Shown here: one piece after another, positions 17,661-26,045 of the stretch | How positions within the stretch are numbered: position 1 is the first letter of the stretch | Layout: every line of letters begins with the position of its first letter | Source of the DNA: Arthrobacter_E sp044748305 | GTDB taxonomy: Bacteria > Actinomycetota > Actinomycetes > Actinomycetales > Micrococcaceae | Reading direction: 5' to 3' | DNA: 64,000 nt | Assembly (NCBI RefSeq): GCF_044748305.1 | Contig: NZ_JBIVFT010000009.1 | Span: forward strand, 115,051-179,050 | Position numbers and translations under genes: made by a program | Notes under the pieces: model-generated | The model's input: the letters and a program-made list of their open reading frames with translations, nothing else | What the model was told of the DNA's origin: nothing | Database searches by the model: none

Positions 17661-18403
17661 GCGCCGAGCGCACTCCGGCTCAGTCCGTGGACCAGGGTGC
17701 GGTCCGGGACGCCCACACGGGCCTGAGGCCGGACAGCCCCGAGGGCAAACCGACCGTCACGGTGCTGGACTACGGTTCAGGGAATGTCCGTTCGGCCGTC
17801 CGCGCCCTCGAGGCCGCCGGCGCAGAGGTGATCCTCAGTTCGAAGACTGAAGATGTTCTGAATGCGGACGGACTCGTGGTGCCCGGGGTCGGTGCCTATG
17901 CCACCGTGATGAAGGAGCTCAAGGACGTCGACGCGATCCGTCTGATCGGACGTCGCGTCGCCGGTGGACGCCCTGTGCTGGCCATCTGCGTCGGACTGCA
18001 GGTCCTCTTCGAGAAGGGCGTGGAGCACGGCGTCGAGTCCGAAGGCATGGGGGAGTGGCCGGGCACGGTCGAACTCCTTCCCGCGGAGGTGGTGCCCCAT
18101 ATGGGCTGGAACACCGTGAAAGCCCCGGAGGGCAGTGTGCTCTTCGACGGGGTGGAGGAGGAACGTTTCTACTTCGTGCATTCCTACGGCGTGCAGCAGT
18201 GGGACTTCGACGTCACGCAGCCTCATATGACGCCGCCGAAGGTCACCTGGTCCGAACACGGTGCCCCCTTCATCGCCGCTGTGGAGAACGGGCCGTTGTG
18301 CGCCACGCAGTTCCACCCCGAAAAGTCCGGTGAGGCCGGGGCGCGGCTGCTGCGCAATTGGGTCTCCTCGTTGCGCCCGGTTGCAGGAAGGACGGTCGCC
18401 TGA
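17657..18403 (+). CDS. hisH: imidazole glycerol phosphate synthase glutaminase subunit
   Basis: HisH supplies ammonia from glutamine to HisF. The class I glutaminase triad is visible: C111 in LAICVGLQVLFE, and His/Glu in TQFHPEKSGEAG. The first 32 residues (Ala/Pro-rich) precede the usual start of homology at TVTVLDYGSGNV, making this 248-residue protein longer than average. Either the GTG coupled to hisB is correct or the true start lies further in. hisF is not in the window. Confidence 0.94.
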   Translation: MSAERTPAQSVDQGAVRDAHTGLRPDSPEGKPTVTVLDYGSGNVRSAVRALEAAGAEVILSSKTEDVLNADGLVVPGVGAYATVMKELKDVDAIRLIGRRVAGGRPVLAICVGLQVLFEKGVEHGVESEGMGEWPGTVELLPAEVVPHMGWNTVKAPEGSVLFDGVEEERFYFVHSYGVQQWDFDVTQPHMTPPKVTWSEHGAPFIAAVENGPLCATQFHPEKSGEAGARLLRNWVSSLRPVAGRTVA

Positions 18404-18561
18404 TGTGGTCGATTCTCCTGATGGGCCTCGGCGGACTGCTGATCGGTGGAGGCATCTCCTTCATTCAGCAGAAGAAGCCGCGCTGGCTGATCATCGCTTT
18501 CTTCGTGCTGGCCGCCATGGCATTGGTGGCCGCGTTCCTGTTCACTTTCGACGCCAAATAG
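18403..18561 (+). CDS. small two-helix membrane protein in the his cluster
   Basis: This 52-residue protein has two predicted transmembrane helices (ILLMGLGGLLIGGGISFI and WLIIAFFVLAAMALVAAFLFTF) joined by a short basic loop, QQKKPR. Its ATG overlaps the hisH stop (TGATG), so it is translationally coupled, and priA follows 22 bp later. I recognise no named family. Placement inside a histidine operon suggests co-expression only; the function is unknown. Confidence 0.75.
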   Translation: MWSILLMGLGGLLIGGGISFIQQKKPRWLIIAFFVLAAMALVAAFLFTFDAK

Positions 18562-18583
18562 GCGCACCGTCCCTGGAGGGATC

Positions 18584-19330
18584 ATGACTCAGACCGAGGC
18601 CCCTATCCTCGAACTCCTGCCCGCCGTCGACGTCGTCAACGGTCAGGCCGTGCGCCTGGTTCAAGGCGAAGCCGGCAGCGAGACGAGCTATGGCACGCCG
18701 TTGGAAGCGGCGCTCAACTGGCAGCAGCAGGGTGCCGAATGGGTGCATCTGGTGGATCTCGATGCGGCATTCGGCCGGGGGGACAACGCGGCCATCCTCA
18801 AGGAGGTCGTCGACTCCCTCGAACTCAAGGTGGAGCTCTCTGGCGGTCTGCGGGATGACGCGAGCCTGGAGCGAGCCCTGGTGGACCTCGGCGTCGCCCG
18901 GGTCAACCTGGGTACGGCCGCCCTGGAGGATCCCGAGTGGACCGCCCGCGCGATCGAGCGCTTCGGCGACCGTATCGCCGTCGGACTCGATGTCCGGGGA
19001 ACCACCCTGGCCGGCCGCGGCTGGACCAAAGAGGGCGGCGATCTCTGGGAGGTGCTGGCGCGGCTCGAGGATGCCGGATGCGCGCGGTACGTCGTCACCG
19101 ACGTGACCAAGGACGGGACCCTGCAGGGGCCGAACGTCGAACTGCTGCGCCAAATGGTCGACAAGACCGGGAAGCCGGTCGTGGCGTCCGGAGGAATCTC
19201 CAGCCTTGAGGATCTGTCCGCTCTGCGTGCTCTGGTTCCTCTGGGAGTCGAAGGCGCGATCGTGGGGAAGGCGCTCTACTCGGGTGCATTCACTCTTCCC
19301 GAGGCCCTCGACGTGGCCGGACGGCGCTGA
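18584..19330 (+). CDS. priA: phosphoribosyl isomerase (HisA; probably bifunctional PriA)
   Basis: This is a (beta-alpha)8 barrel that isomerises ProFAR in histidine synthesis. In actinobacteria the same enzyme usually also isomerises phosphoribosyl anthranilate for tryptophan (PriA). Catalytic aspartates are D16 (LPAVDVVNGQAVRL) and D173 (VTDVTKDGTLQGPN). Phosphate-binding loops are GGLRDD, NLGTAAL and ASGGISS. The protein has 248 residues. Bifunctionality is inferred from taxonomy; no trpF can be checked here. Confidence 0.94.
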   Translation: MTQTEAPILELLPAVDVVNGQAVRLVQGEAGSETSYGTPLEAALNWQQQGAEWVHLVDLDAAFGRGDNAAILKEVVDSLELKVELSGGLRDDASLERALVDLGVARVNLGTAALEDPEWTARAIERFGDRIAVGLDVRGTTLAGRGWTKEGGDLWEVLARLEDAGCARYVVTDVTKDGTLQGPNVELLRQMVDKTGKPVVASGGISSLEDLSALRALVPLGVEGAIVGKALYSGAFTLPEALDVAGRR

Positions 19331-19337
19331 GGCAAGG

Positions 19338-20198
19338 ATGACGGAAAAGCGCGAGCTTCCCGGTCATATCGCGGCGGCACTGGCCGGAGCGGGCGGTTCC
19401 ACCGATTCAGCGGGCACGCCCTGGGCGGGGCGGTCGCTGGAAGGCGATGACGCCCACATCCACAACTTCGAGCACGACGACGGCGAGGCGAACCCGGAAC
19501 TGGCGGGCGCTCTCCGTGCGCTGAGGGACGGTGTCGGGGGAGAGGACGCGGTGCTGGCGGCCTTGTCCAAAGCCCGCGTCTTCATCCCGATCGTTGCTCA
19601 GCTGGCGGAGGAAGCCGAAGGCCACGACGGCCTGCACGCGGACAAGCAGGCCGACATGGCCCTGGTCACCATCAAGGCTCCCGACGGCCGGATGGCGCTC
19701 CCCGTCTTCAGCTCGGCCGCCGCCCTGGAGGCCTGGCACCCGGAAGCCCGTCCGGTGGCGAGTTATGCGGCCCGGGCGGCCCTGTCTGCCGTATCGGAGC
19801 GGGCGCAGCTCATGGTGCTGGATCCGGCCGGGGAGTTCACGTTCGTGGTCCGCAGGGCCCCACTGTGGGCTCTGGCCCAGCAGAAACGCTGGATTCCGTC
19901 CTACCAGGATCCGGAGGTTGCGCAGGCATTCCGGGCCAGCGCCGCGGGCCACCCGGAAGTGGGCGACATCAGGGTGCGCCGTGGCTCGGGGGTTCACTCC
20001 CAGGACGCGCAGGGTCTCGAGGTGCCGGGCGGCGGTATCGGCCCAGAGCTCTGTGTCGAGCTGGCTCTGCGACCCGGCCTGGAATCGGCCCAGCTCAGTG
20101 CATTGGTGTCCACCTTGCAGCAGGACTGGGCCGGAAATGAAAGACTTGCTGAGGGCGTTGACTCGATCGAGGTCAAAGTGACCCTTTTCCATGACTGA
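19338..20198 (+). CDS. SseB family protein
   Basis: This 286-residue protein carries an SseB N-terminal domain at about residues 60-180 (LAALSKARVFIPIVAQL, ADMALVTIKAPDGRMALPVFSSAAALEAWHPEARPV). The C-terminal half is less conserved and ends in LSALVSTLQQDW. The family has no agreed biochemical role in actinobacteria. The ATG at 19338 lies 7 bp after priA and has AAGG upstream, so it is likely the last gene of the his transcript. Confidence 0.8.
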   Translation: MTEKRELPGHIAAALAGAGGSTDSAGTPWAGRSLEGDDAHIHNFEHDDGEANPELAGALRALRDGVGGEDAVLAALSKARVFIPIVAQLAEEAEGHDGLHADKQADMALVTIKAPDGRMALPVFSSAAALEAWHPEARPVASYAARAALSAVSERAQLMVLDPAGEFTFVVRRAPLWALAQQKRWIPSYQDPEVAQAFRASAAGHPEVGDIRVRRGSGVHSQDAQGLEVPGGGIGPELCVELALRPGLESAQLSALVSTLQQDWAGNERLAEGVDSIEVKVTLFHD

Positions 20199-20306
20199 TT
20201 CCCCGTCGGCGTCCGTGTTTCCCTAGCCAGAACCGGGCCCTCGCCGACGTGGGACGGGCGTTCCGCAGGGGACGTCCGGACACGACTCGCACGAAGGACC
20301 AGGCCG

Positions 20307-21626
20307 GTGAATTTCACCCGATACAAGGAACTGTTGGCGGAGCGGGATGTCCGTTGGCTGTTGCTGGTGGGCATGATCGCCCGTATCCCGCACTCGGCGT
20401 CCGGCATCCTGCTGACATTGCACATCGTGCTGACTCTCGGCAAGGGCTTCGCCGCAGCCGGGACCGCGGCAGCTCTCTTCACCATCGGCATCGCGGTGGG
20501 TGCGCCATGGCGTGGGCGACGTGTGGATATCGCCGGCCTGAGGGTGGCCTTGATCCCCTCGATCATCTCTGAGGCGATCATCTGGTCGGTGCTGCCGCAT
20601 GTGTCCTATGAATGGATTCTGCCGCTGGCCTTGGTGGGTGGCGCTTTCAGCCTGCCGATCTTCAGTGTCATCCGGCAGTCCCTCGGGGTGCTGGTCCACG
20701 ACGACCGGATGCGCACCGCCTACGCACTGGATTCCATCGCCACCGAACTGGTCTTCATGATCGGCCCGGCGGTGGCCGCGGTGCTCGCGACCACCTGGTC
20801 CACCGTCTGGGGACTCACCCTGGTCGGCTGGCTGACGGCCGGAGCAGGGCTCTTCCTGGTGTGGATGAACCCGCCGACCCGGAGCCCCGCTGAGGAGAGC
20901 CGACAAGAGGAGCAGGACCGCCTGACCGCCGAGTGCGAGGCGGCCGAGCATGCCGTCGCGGACACGGCGGCCGGCAATCCGCAGGGTGCTGCGGGTGAGC
21001 TCCTGGAGACGGTTTCTCTGCAGTCCAGCGCCACCACAGTGGCATCGCCGTCGCGCCTGCGCGCGACCTTCTCGTGGCTCAATGGGACGTTGCTGGCGGT
21101 GTTCCTGACCGCTGCGGGTGCGGGCCTGGTGCTGAGCGGGACGGACGTCTCCGTGGTGGGTCTGCTCCGGGGGCACGGCCATGAAGCGGAGCTCGGCATC
21201 GTGTTCTTCTTCTGGTGCGCTTCCTCGATGGTGGGAGGCCTGGTCTACGGCGCCATGAAGCGCAAGGTCTCTCCGATGCTCTTACTGCTGGCGATGGCCC
21301 TGCTGACCATTCCGATGGGGTTCGCGCAGGACACCTGGTCTCTGGCGCTGCTGTCCAATCTCCCAGGGTTCCTGTGCGCGCCGGTGTTGTCCTCGGCGTC
21401 GGAGTACGTCGCGGAACTGGTCGACGAACGGCGGCGCGGCGAGGCGATGGGCTGGTACGGCTCATTCCTGACGGCCGGAACGGCGCTCGGCTCGCCTCTG
21501 ACAGGAGTCTTCATCGACGTGATCGGCCCCTGGGCGGGTTTCGTCGCGATCGGCGTCGCCGGGGTGCTCCTGGTACTTGTCGCGATGGGCGCCAGAGCCT
21601 TGAAGCGGCGTCTCACCGCGGCCTAG
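20307..21626 (+). CDS. MFS transporter (paralogue of the convergent gene)
   Basis: This 439-residue major facilitator protein has about 12 transmembrane helices and a central cytoplasmic loop rich in Glu and Ala (residues about 185-245). No substrate signature is recognisable. It aligns by eye with the transporter encoded convergently at 21838-23091, for example EAIIWSVLP against QAAIWGVSP and IVLTLGKGF against LVLSLHQGF. I take them to be diverged paralogues. The GTG start at 20307 has AGGA upstream. Confidence 0.85.
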   Translation: MNFTRYKELLAERDVRWLLLVGMIARIPHSASGILLTLHIVLTLGKGFAAAGTAAALFTIGIAVGAPWRGRRVDIAGLRVALIPSIISEAIIWSVLPHVSYEWILPLALVGGAFSLPIFSVIRQSLGVLVHDDRMRTAYALDSIATELVFMIGPAVAAVLATTWSTVWGLTLVGWLTAGAGLFLVWMNPPTRSPAEESRQEEQDRLTAECEAAEHAVADTAAGNPQGAAGELLETVSLQSSATTVASPSRLRATFSWLNGTLLAVFLTAAGAGLVLSGTDVSVVGLLRGHGHEAELGIVFFFWCASSMVGGLVYGAMKRKVSPMLLLLAMALLTIPMGFAQDTWSLALLSNLPGFLCAPVLSSASEYVAELVDERRRGEAMGWYGSFLTAGTALGSPLTGVFIDVIGPWAGFVAIGVAGVLLVLVAMGARALKRRLTAA

Positions 21627-21693
21627 GAACCGTCCCGGAAGCCCCTCCCGGCGGTTGCAGGCCGGCCAACGTCATCTGCACACGTACCGGCCC

Positions 21694-21808
21694 GCCGAGT
21701 CCGCTATTGGGGGTGTGAGTCAGCTACCCGGGATAGCTGACTCACGCCCCCAATAGCGGACTCGGCGTGGGGTGGGCCCGGTGTGGGGGATGGGTGGGGA
21801 GTGGGCTG
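21694..21808. repeat. long palindrome, family A copy 1, with conserved flank
   Basis: Two 33-nt arms (21694-21726 and 21734-21766) form a nearly perfect hairpin with one G-T pair around the 7-nt loop CCCGGGA. About 40 nt of G-rich flank (21767-21808) is also shared with copy 2 at 23250. The element sits between the 3' ends of two convergent transporter genes and could terminate both. Confidence 0.85.
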
Positions 21809-21837
21809 GGAGATCTGGCCGGCCTGGACGGGTGTTG

Positions 21838-23091
21838 TCAGCTGATTGAATCCTCGTCAGTGGCTCGACGGGCGGCTACCGCGTTGTCGGCCCACCCCGA
21901 TCTGGAATGGACTTGTGCGGCAGCGACGACGCCGACCAGGGCGCACAGGAGGAACCCGGTCGTGCGAGGCAGCCCGTGGATGCCTTCGACGAGGAGACTG
22001 ACCATGAGCGGGCCGAAGGCGAGTCCGATGGTCCATTGCCCTTGGACGACCCTCAGGGCGAACGTCTGAGTCGGTCCGGCGAAGCACGACGCCGTTTGGT
22101 TCATGACCGTGGAGTAGAGCACCGACCCGAAGAATGAGGGCAGAACGCACAGGGCCATCAGAGAAATCGCGCCGTCGGCGAAGATCAGAGGGATGTTCAG
22201 CAACCCCAGGCCCAGCAGTAGCACCGGAAGCGGAATCTGGCGGGTCATGAACCGGTAACTGAGGGACCCGAGCACCGCTGAAGCGGTCCAGCAGATCAGG
22301 ACGAGGCCAAGGCTCAGGATGTGATCGCCGGACACGAGCACCGCCACTATCGTCAGCTCGGTGCCGTTGAGCAGCAGGCCTCCGATCAGAACAGCCGTGC
22401 CCAGGACAGCCGTTCTCGGATACGACGGGTGCGCCCGGAACTGCTCCCTCTCCGATGCGTCATCGAGGCCGGGCTTTTCCTCTGCAGCGGTTCCGAAATC
22501 CGGGTGCTTCCGTCCAAGGATGGTCGACCCTGCCACGAGCAGCAATGAGCCCGTGATGAAGGAGAGTCCGGCGACGCACTGGAGCACGGTTGCCGTGCTG
22601 CTGGAAGCGATGAGCAGTGGTACTCCGATCGATCCCAGGATCGCACCCAGCCCGCCCACGAGGGTCTGCCGATGGTGCGACTCCAAGAGTCGCTCCTGAC
22701 CCGCGATGAGATCCAGAGATCGATGAGCGGTGTGAAGCAAGGGGATACCGGTGAATCCGGCTACCGCGACGAGCGGGAGGAACCAGAATCCCGGGAACAG
22801 CGGGGAGACGCCCCAGATGGCGGCTTGGCTGATAGTGGAGATGATGACCAAGGCTCGTAGGCTCCGCTTGCTGCTGAAGCGACTGAGCACAATGCCGGAC
22901 AGTGTGGAGCCGACGGAGTAAAGCAGGAACGCCGAAGCCGCGATGACGAACCCCTGGTGCAGGCTCAGGACCAGGTGCAACGGGATGATGAGGGTGGCCG
23001 AGTACTGCTGGCACTGCCCGAGGAATTCGGCACCGAGGAGGAGCCGCGCCCTGGCCCCCGGATAGAGCTTCTGTCCTCGGAGTGCACTCAT
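21838..23091 (-). CDS. MFS transporter bracketed by family A palindromes
   Basis: This 417-residue major facilitator protein has about 12 helices and a central loop near residues 205-235 (AAEEKPGLDDASEREQF). It resembles the convergent MFS gene at 20307-21626. The gene and its upstream region lie between two directly repeated copies of a roughly 115-bp palindromic element, suggesting that it arrived, or was duplicated, together with one repeat. The substrate is unknown. Confidence 0.82.
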   Translation of the reverse strand: MSALRGQKLYPGARARLLLGAEFLGQCQQYSATLIIPLHLVLSLHQGFVIAASAFLLYSVGSTLSGIVLSRFSSKRSLRALVIISTISQAAIWGVSPLFPGFWFLPLVAVAGFTGIPLLHTAHRSLDLIAGQERLLESHHRQTLVGGLGAILGSIGVPLLIASSSTATVLQCVAGLSFITGSLLLVAGSTILGRKHPDFGTAAEEKPGLDDASEREQFRAHPSYPRTAVLGTAVLIGGLLLNGTELTIVAVLVSGDHILSLGLVLICWTASAVLGSLSYRFMTRQIPLPVLLLGLGLLNIPLIFADGAISLMALCVLPSFFGSVLYSTVMNQTASCFAGPTQTFALRVVQGQWTIGLAFGPLMVSLLVEGIHGLPRTTGFLLCALVGVVAAAQVHSRSGWADNAVAARRATDEDSIS

Positions 23092-23249
23092 GTCAGGTCC
23101 TCACGGTATGGCGATTTCGGGTGACGACGTGTTCCCCGCACGTCGTGGACCGGACCGTCGCTGTCCGACCGGATCCGGTGCACGTGATGAGTATGTCCCA
23201 TTTCGCCGGGCGGCAAGGGCTTGGCTGCTCCTGTGCGTGTTCCGTGTTT

Positions 23250-23364
23250 GCCGAGTCCGCTATTGGGGGTGTGAGTCAGCTACCCCGGGTAGCTGACTCA
23301 CACCCCCAATAGCGGACTCGGCGTGGGGCGGGCCCGGTGTGAGGGATGGGCGGGGACTGGCTGG
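23250..23364. repeat. long palindrome, family A copy 2, with conserved flank
   Basis: The arms 23250-23282 and 23290-23322 pair perfectly; the palindrome extends inward as TACCC-C-GGGTA, leaving one central base. The G-rich flank to about 23364 matches copy 1 with a few mismatches, and both copies have the same orientation. The 23092-23249 part of this gap shows no gene. Confidence 0.85.
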
Positions 23365-23400
23365 GGCGGCTTGCTTCGGGAGTGGTGCGGGTGAGCCGGG

Positions 23401-23452
23401 TACGACGACGGCGGGGCGTCACCGGTGAAGGTGACGCCCCGCCGTCGTCGTA
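23401..23452 (-). terminator. perfect 23-bp hairpin after the DUF1844 gene
   Basis: Perfect 23-nt arms, 23401-23423 and 23430-23452, enclose the loop GGTGAA. It lies 13 bp beyond the stop of the minus-strand DUF1844 gene and is probably its terminator. Confidence 0.75.
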
Positions 23453-23465
23453 TGGGTCGATGTGG

Positions 23466-23843
23466 TCAGCTGACCGGGCCGGTGAACTTCTCACCGGGGC
23501 CCTTGCCCGGCTCGTCCTTGATGCTCGAGGCTTCGCGGAAGGCGAGCTGCAGGGTGCGCAGGCCGTCGCGCAACGGGCCGGCGTGCTGCGAGCCGATTTC
23601 CGGGGCCGCGGCGGTGATGAAACCCGCCAGGGCGGTGATGAGCTTACGCGCCTCATCAAGGTCCTTCAGCTCTTCGGCGTCGGGGCCGTCGGCCAGCCCC
23701 AGCTTGACGGCTGCGGCGCTCATGAGGTGCACCGCGGCGGTGGAGATGACCTCCACCGCGGGAACCTCTGCGATGTCACGGGTGTGGTCCGTGCTGATGT
23801 TCTCCTGGGCGGTGCTGCCGTCCGTCTGTTCAAAGCTACTCAC
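23466..23843 (-). CDS. DUF1844 domain protein
   Basis: This is a 125-residue soluble protein with the DUF1844 pattern (EVISTAAVHLMSAAAVKLGL, DLDEARKLITALAGFI, LRDGLRTLQLAFREAS). The family, usually located next to infC in actinobacteria, has no assigned function. I place the start at the GTG at 23843 (VSSFEQTDGS) because the upstream extension is Arg/Ser-rich and unconserved-looking. It is divergent from infC and shares a 357-bp regulatory interval with it. Confidence 0.85.
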   Translation of the reverse strand: MSSFEQTDGSTAQENISTDHTRDIAEVPAVEVISTAAVHLMSAAAVKLGLADGPDAEELKDLDEARKLITALAGFITAAAPEIGSQHAGPLRDGLRTLQLAFREASSIKDEPGKGPGEKFTGPVS

Positions 23844-23936
23844 AATGTTTAAGCTTGGCACAGACTCACTGGCAGTCGTAACACGGCGCCGCGCCGACGC
23901 AGGCACGGCGTGTGGCGTTGCTGTGCCGATGTCGTG

Positions 23937-24201
23937 TAAGATTTATTCCTAGTTTGCAAGTGGAGCTTTCTCCCACCCGCGTCGACCGCCGTCCGTGTCA
24001 GGTTTTCAGCCTGATGCACCAGGACACCAAAGGTCGCCGGGTCAGAATCGGACGCTGGTCCTGGAACCGGAGCGCCTCATGGCGTCACGGATACAGGGAT
24101 GCGTACCCGGCTCAGTCCTTCTGAGGCCTCCACTTGCGCTGGCAAGAGGAGGCCTTTCTCATTGCCAGTGGACCAAGGCAACGAGCAACAGGAGCTACAA
24201 C
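23937..24201 (+). promoter_or_regulatory. infC promoter and long mRNA leader
   Basis: A likely -10, TAAGAT, is at 23937-23942. The leader of roughly 250 nt includes TCAGG-TTTTCAG-CCTGA near 23998-24014 and an intrinsic terminator at 24124-24155, 47 nt before the start codon. A conditional terminator ahead of infC-rpmI-rplT fits ribosomal-protein feedback (for example by L20). The ligand is inferred by analogy with known infC leaders. Confidence 0.6.
24124..24159 (+). terminator. attenuator hairpin in the infC leader
   Basis: The outer arms AGGCCTCC/GGAGGCCT (24124-24131, 24148-24155) and inner arms CTTGC/GCAAG (24133-24137, 24142-24146) form one long stem with the loop GCTG, followed by TTTCTC. 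It stands inside the transcription unit, so termination is presumably regulated. Confidence 0.75.
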
Positions 24202-25233
24202 ATTAGCGATCCACGTATCAATGAGCGTATCCGCGTCCCCGAGGTGCGGTTGGTCGGCCCTGCAGGTGAGCAGGTGGGTATCGTCCGTATCGAGGACGCC
24301 CTCCGTCTGGCCGCGGAATCCGACCTTGATCTCGTTGAGGTTGCGCCTCAGGCCAAACCGCCTGTCTGCAAGCTGATGGACTTCGGCAAGTACAAGTACG
24401 AAGCCGCCGTCAAGGCTCGCGAGGCCCGGAAGAACCAGACCAACACGGTTCTGAAGGAAATCCGTTTCCGCCTGAAGATCGACAAGCACGACTACGAGAC
24501 CAAGCGAGGCCATGCGCTGCGCTTCCTCGGAGCGGGTGACAAGGTCAAGGCCATGATCCAGTTCCGCGGTCGTGAGCAGCAGCGTCCCGAGATGGGTATC
24601 CGTCTCCTGCAGCGTTTCGCTGAGGACGTCGCCGAGGTCGGTGTCGTGGAGTCCACTCCTCGCATCGACGGCCGAAACATGGTCATGGTGATCGGTCCGC
24701 TCAAGAACAAGGCTGAAGCCAAGGCAGAGGCGCGTCGTGCGGCACAGCGTGCCGAAGCGAAGGCCCAGAACGAGGCCAAGGCCCGCGCCGAAGGCGATCG
24801 GGTCGATACCGACAGCGCGACCCCGCTGAGCAACAATCTGGGGGAGCAGCTGGCTGAGGCTCTGAAGCAGAGCGAAGCCATGTCGGCCGACGTCGTTTCG
24901 GTTGAGGAGGCTCCTGCCGAGGCTCCTCAGGACAACGAGGTGACCGCGCCGGAGGCTCCCGCAGCCCCCGAGGCCGAGGCGCCCGTCGTCGAGCAGGCAC
25001 CTGAAGCGAAGCAGGAGAGCGCACCCGCTTCGGCTGCGGCGCCCAAGGCCGCACCGAAAGCTGCGCCTGCACCGAAGGCCGCGGCTGCCCCGAAAGCGGC
25101 AGCTGCTCCGAAGCCGGCTGCGGCCCCTAAGGCTGCGGCGGCGCCGAAGCCTGCTGGAGCACCGAAGCCTGCCGTGCCGAAGGCGGCCCCCAAGCCGGGT
25201 GCCCCCAAGCCGGCGGCACGCAAGGCCAACTAG
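24202..25233 (+). CDS. infC: translation initiation factor IF-3 with long Ala/Pro/Lys tail
   Basis: IF-3 binds the 30S subunit and checks initiator tRNA and start codon. Homology starts at ISDPRINERIRVPEVRLVG, where the first codon is ATT at 24202 with AGGAG 7 nt upstream. An ATT start is a hallmark of infC autoregulation. The N- and C-domains span residues 1-175 or so (VCKLMDFGKYKYE, KEIRFRLKIDKHDYETK, GRNMVMVIGPLK). The final 165 residues are unusual: a charged segment (KAEAKAEARRAAQRAEAKAQ) followed by low-complexity APKAAAAPKPA-type repeats. Confidence 0.95.
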   Translation: MSDPRINERIRVPEVRLVGPAGEQVGIVRIEDALRLAAESDLDLVEVAPQAKPPVCKLMDFGKYKYEAAVKAREARKNQTNTVLKEIRFRLKIDKHDYETKRGHALRFLGAGDKVKAMIQFRGREQQRPEMGIRLLQRFAEDVAEVGVVESTPRIDGRNMVMVIGPLKNKAEAKAEARRAAQRAEAKAQNEAKARAEGDRVDTDSATPLSNNLGEQLAEALKQSEAMSADVVSVEEAPAEAPQDNEVTAPEAPAAPEAEAPVVEQAPEAKQESAPASAAAPKAAPKAAPAPKAAAAPKAAAAPKPAAAPKAAAAPKPAGAPKPAVPKAAPKPGAPKPAARKAN

Positions 25234-25371
25234 ACCACCACTCGTTCGTCCGGGTGGACCTCCTGCGGGAGGGGCGTCCGGACGGCAAGCCCCATGGCGT
25301 CCCGTCAGGGACGTCGGAATGTGATTCGCAGGCCCGTAAGAGCCTGTGGCAACGTAAGGAGATCGGTTCCC

Positions 25372-25566
25372 ATGCCGAAGATGAAGACCCACAGTGGTGC
25401 CAAGAAGCGCTTCAAGCTCACCGGTACCGGCAAGCTGAAGCGCCAGCAGGCCAACCGTCGCCACTACCTGGAGCACAAGCCCAGCACCCTGACCCGCCGT
25501 CTGGCTGGCGACAAGATCGTCAGCAAGGGCGAAGCCAAGGTCATCAAGAAGATGCTGGGCATCTAA
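25372..25566 (+). CDS. rpmI: 50S ribosomal protein L35
   Basis: This 64-residue basic protein has the L35 signature MPKMKTHSGAKKRFKLTGTGKLK. The ATG at 25372 follows AAGGAG; the open frame upstream is not part of the protein. It is the second gene of infC-rpmI-rplT. Confidence 0.98.
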   Translation: MPKMKTHSGAKKRFKLTGTGKLKRQQANRRHYLEHKPSTLTRRLAGDKIVSKGEAKVIKKMLGI

Positions 25567-25652
25567 GTTCCACTTCCCGGCCGGACGGCCAACCACTTAG
25601 AGCCTGCGCCTCCAGGAGGAGCGCAGCGGGCCATGATTGAAGGAGTACGCAC

Positions 25653-26033
25653 GTGGCACGTGTGAAGCGGGCGGTCAACGCCCAGAAGAAGCGTCGGGTT
25701 GTTCTTGAGCGCGCCAAGGGTTACCGCGGGCAGCGTTCGCGCCTGTACCGCAAGGCCAAGGAGCAGCTGCTCCACTCGTTCGTCTACAGCTACGGCGACC
25801 GCCGCAAGCGTAAGGGCGACTTCCGCCGCCTGTGGATCCAGCGCATCAACGCTGCGTCCCGCGCTAACGGCCTGACCTACAACCGTCTGATCCAGGGCCT
25901 GAAGGCCGCTGAGGTCGAGGTCGACCGCCGCATGCTCGCCGAGCTGGCCGTTTCCGACGCCGCCACCTTCGCCGCTCTGGTGAAGCTCGCCAAGGACGCC
26001 CTGCCGGCTGACACCTCCGCCCCGAAGAACTAA
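25653..26033 (+). CDS. rplT: 50S ribosomal protein L20
   Basis: L20 is an early 23S rRNA assembly protein and in several bacteria the feedback repressor of its own operon. The 126-residue sequence has ARVKRAVNAQKKRRVVLERAKGYRGQRSRLYRKAKEQ and WIQRINAASRANGLTYNRLIQGLKAAEVEVDRRMLAELAV. The GTG start at 25653 follows AAGGAG at 25640-25645. Confidence 0.98.
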   Translation: MARVKRAVNAQKKRRVVLERAKGYRGQRSRLYRKAKEQLLHSFVYSYGDRRKRKGDFRRLWIQRINAASRANGLTYNRLIQGLKAAEVEVDRRMLAELAVSDAATFAALVKLAKDALPADTSAPKN

Positions 26034-26045
26034 GTCCTTCACAGC

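Noticed and set aside
20204..20249. CGTCGGCG/CGCCGACG as a terminator after the SseB gene
   Set aside because: The 8-bp arms are separated by 30 nt with no T-run; too weak to annotate.
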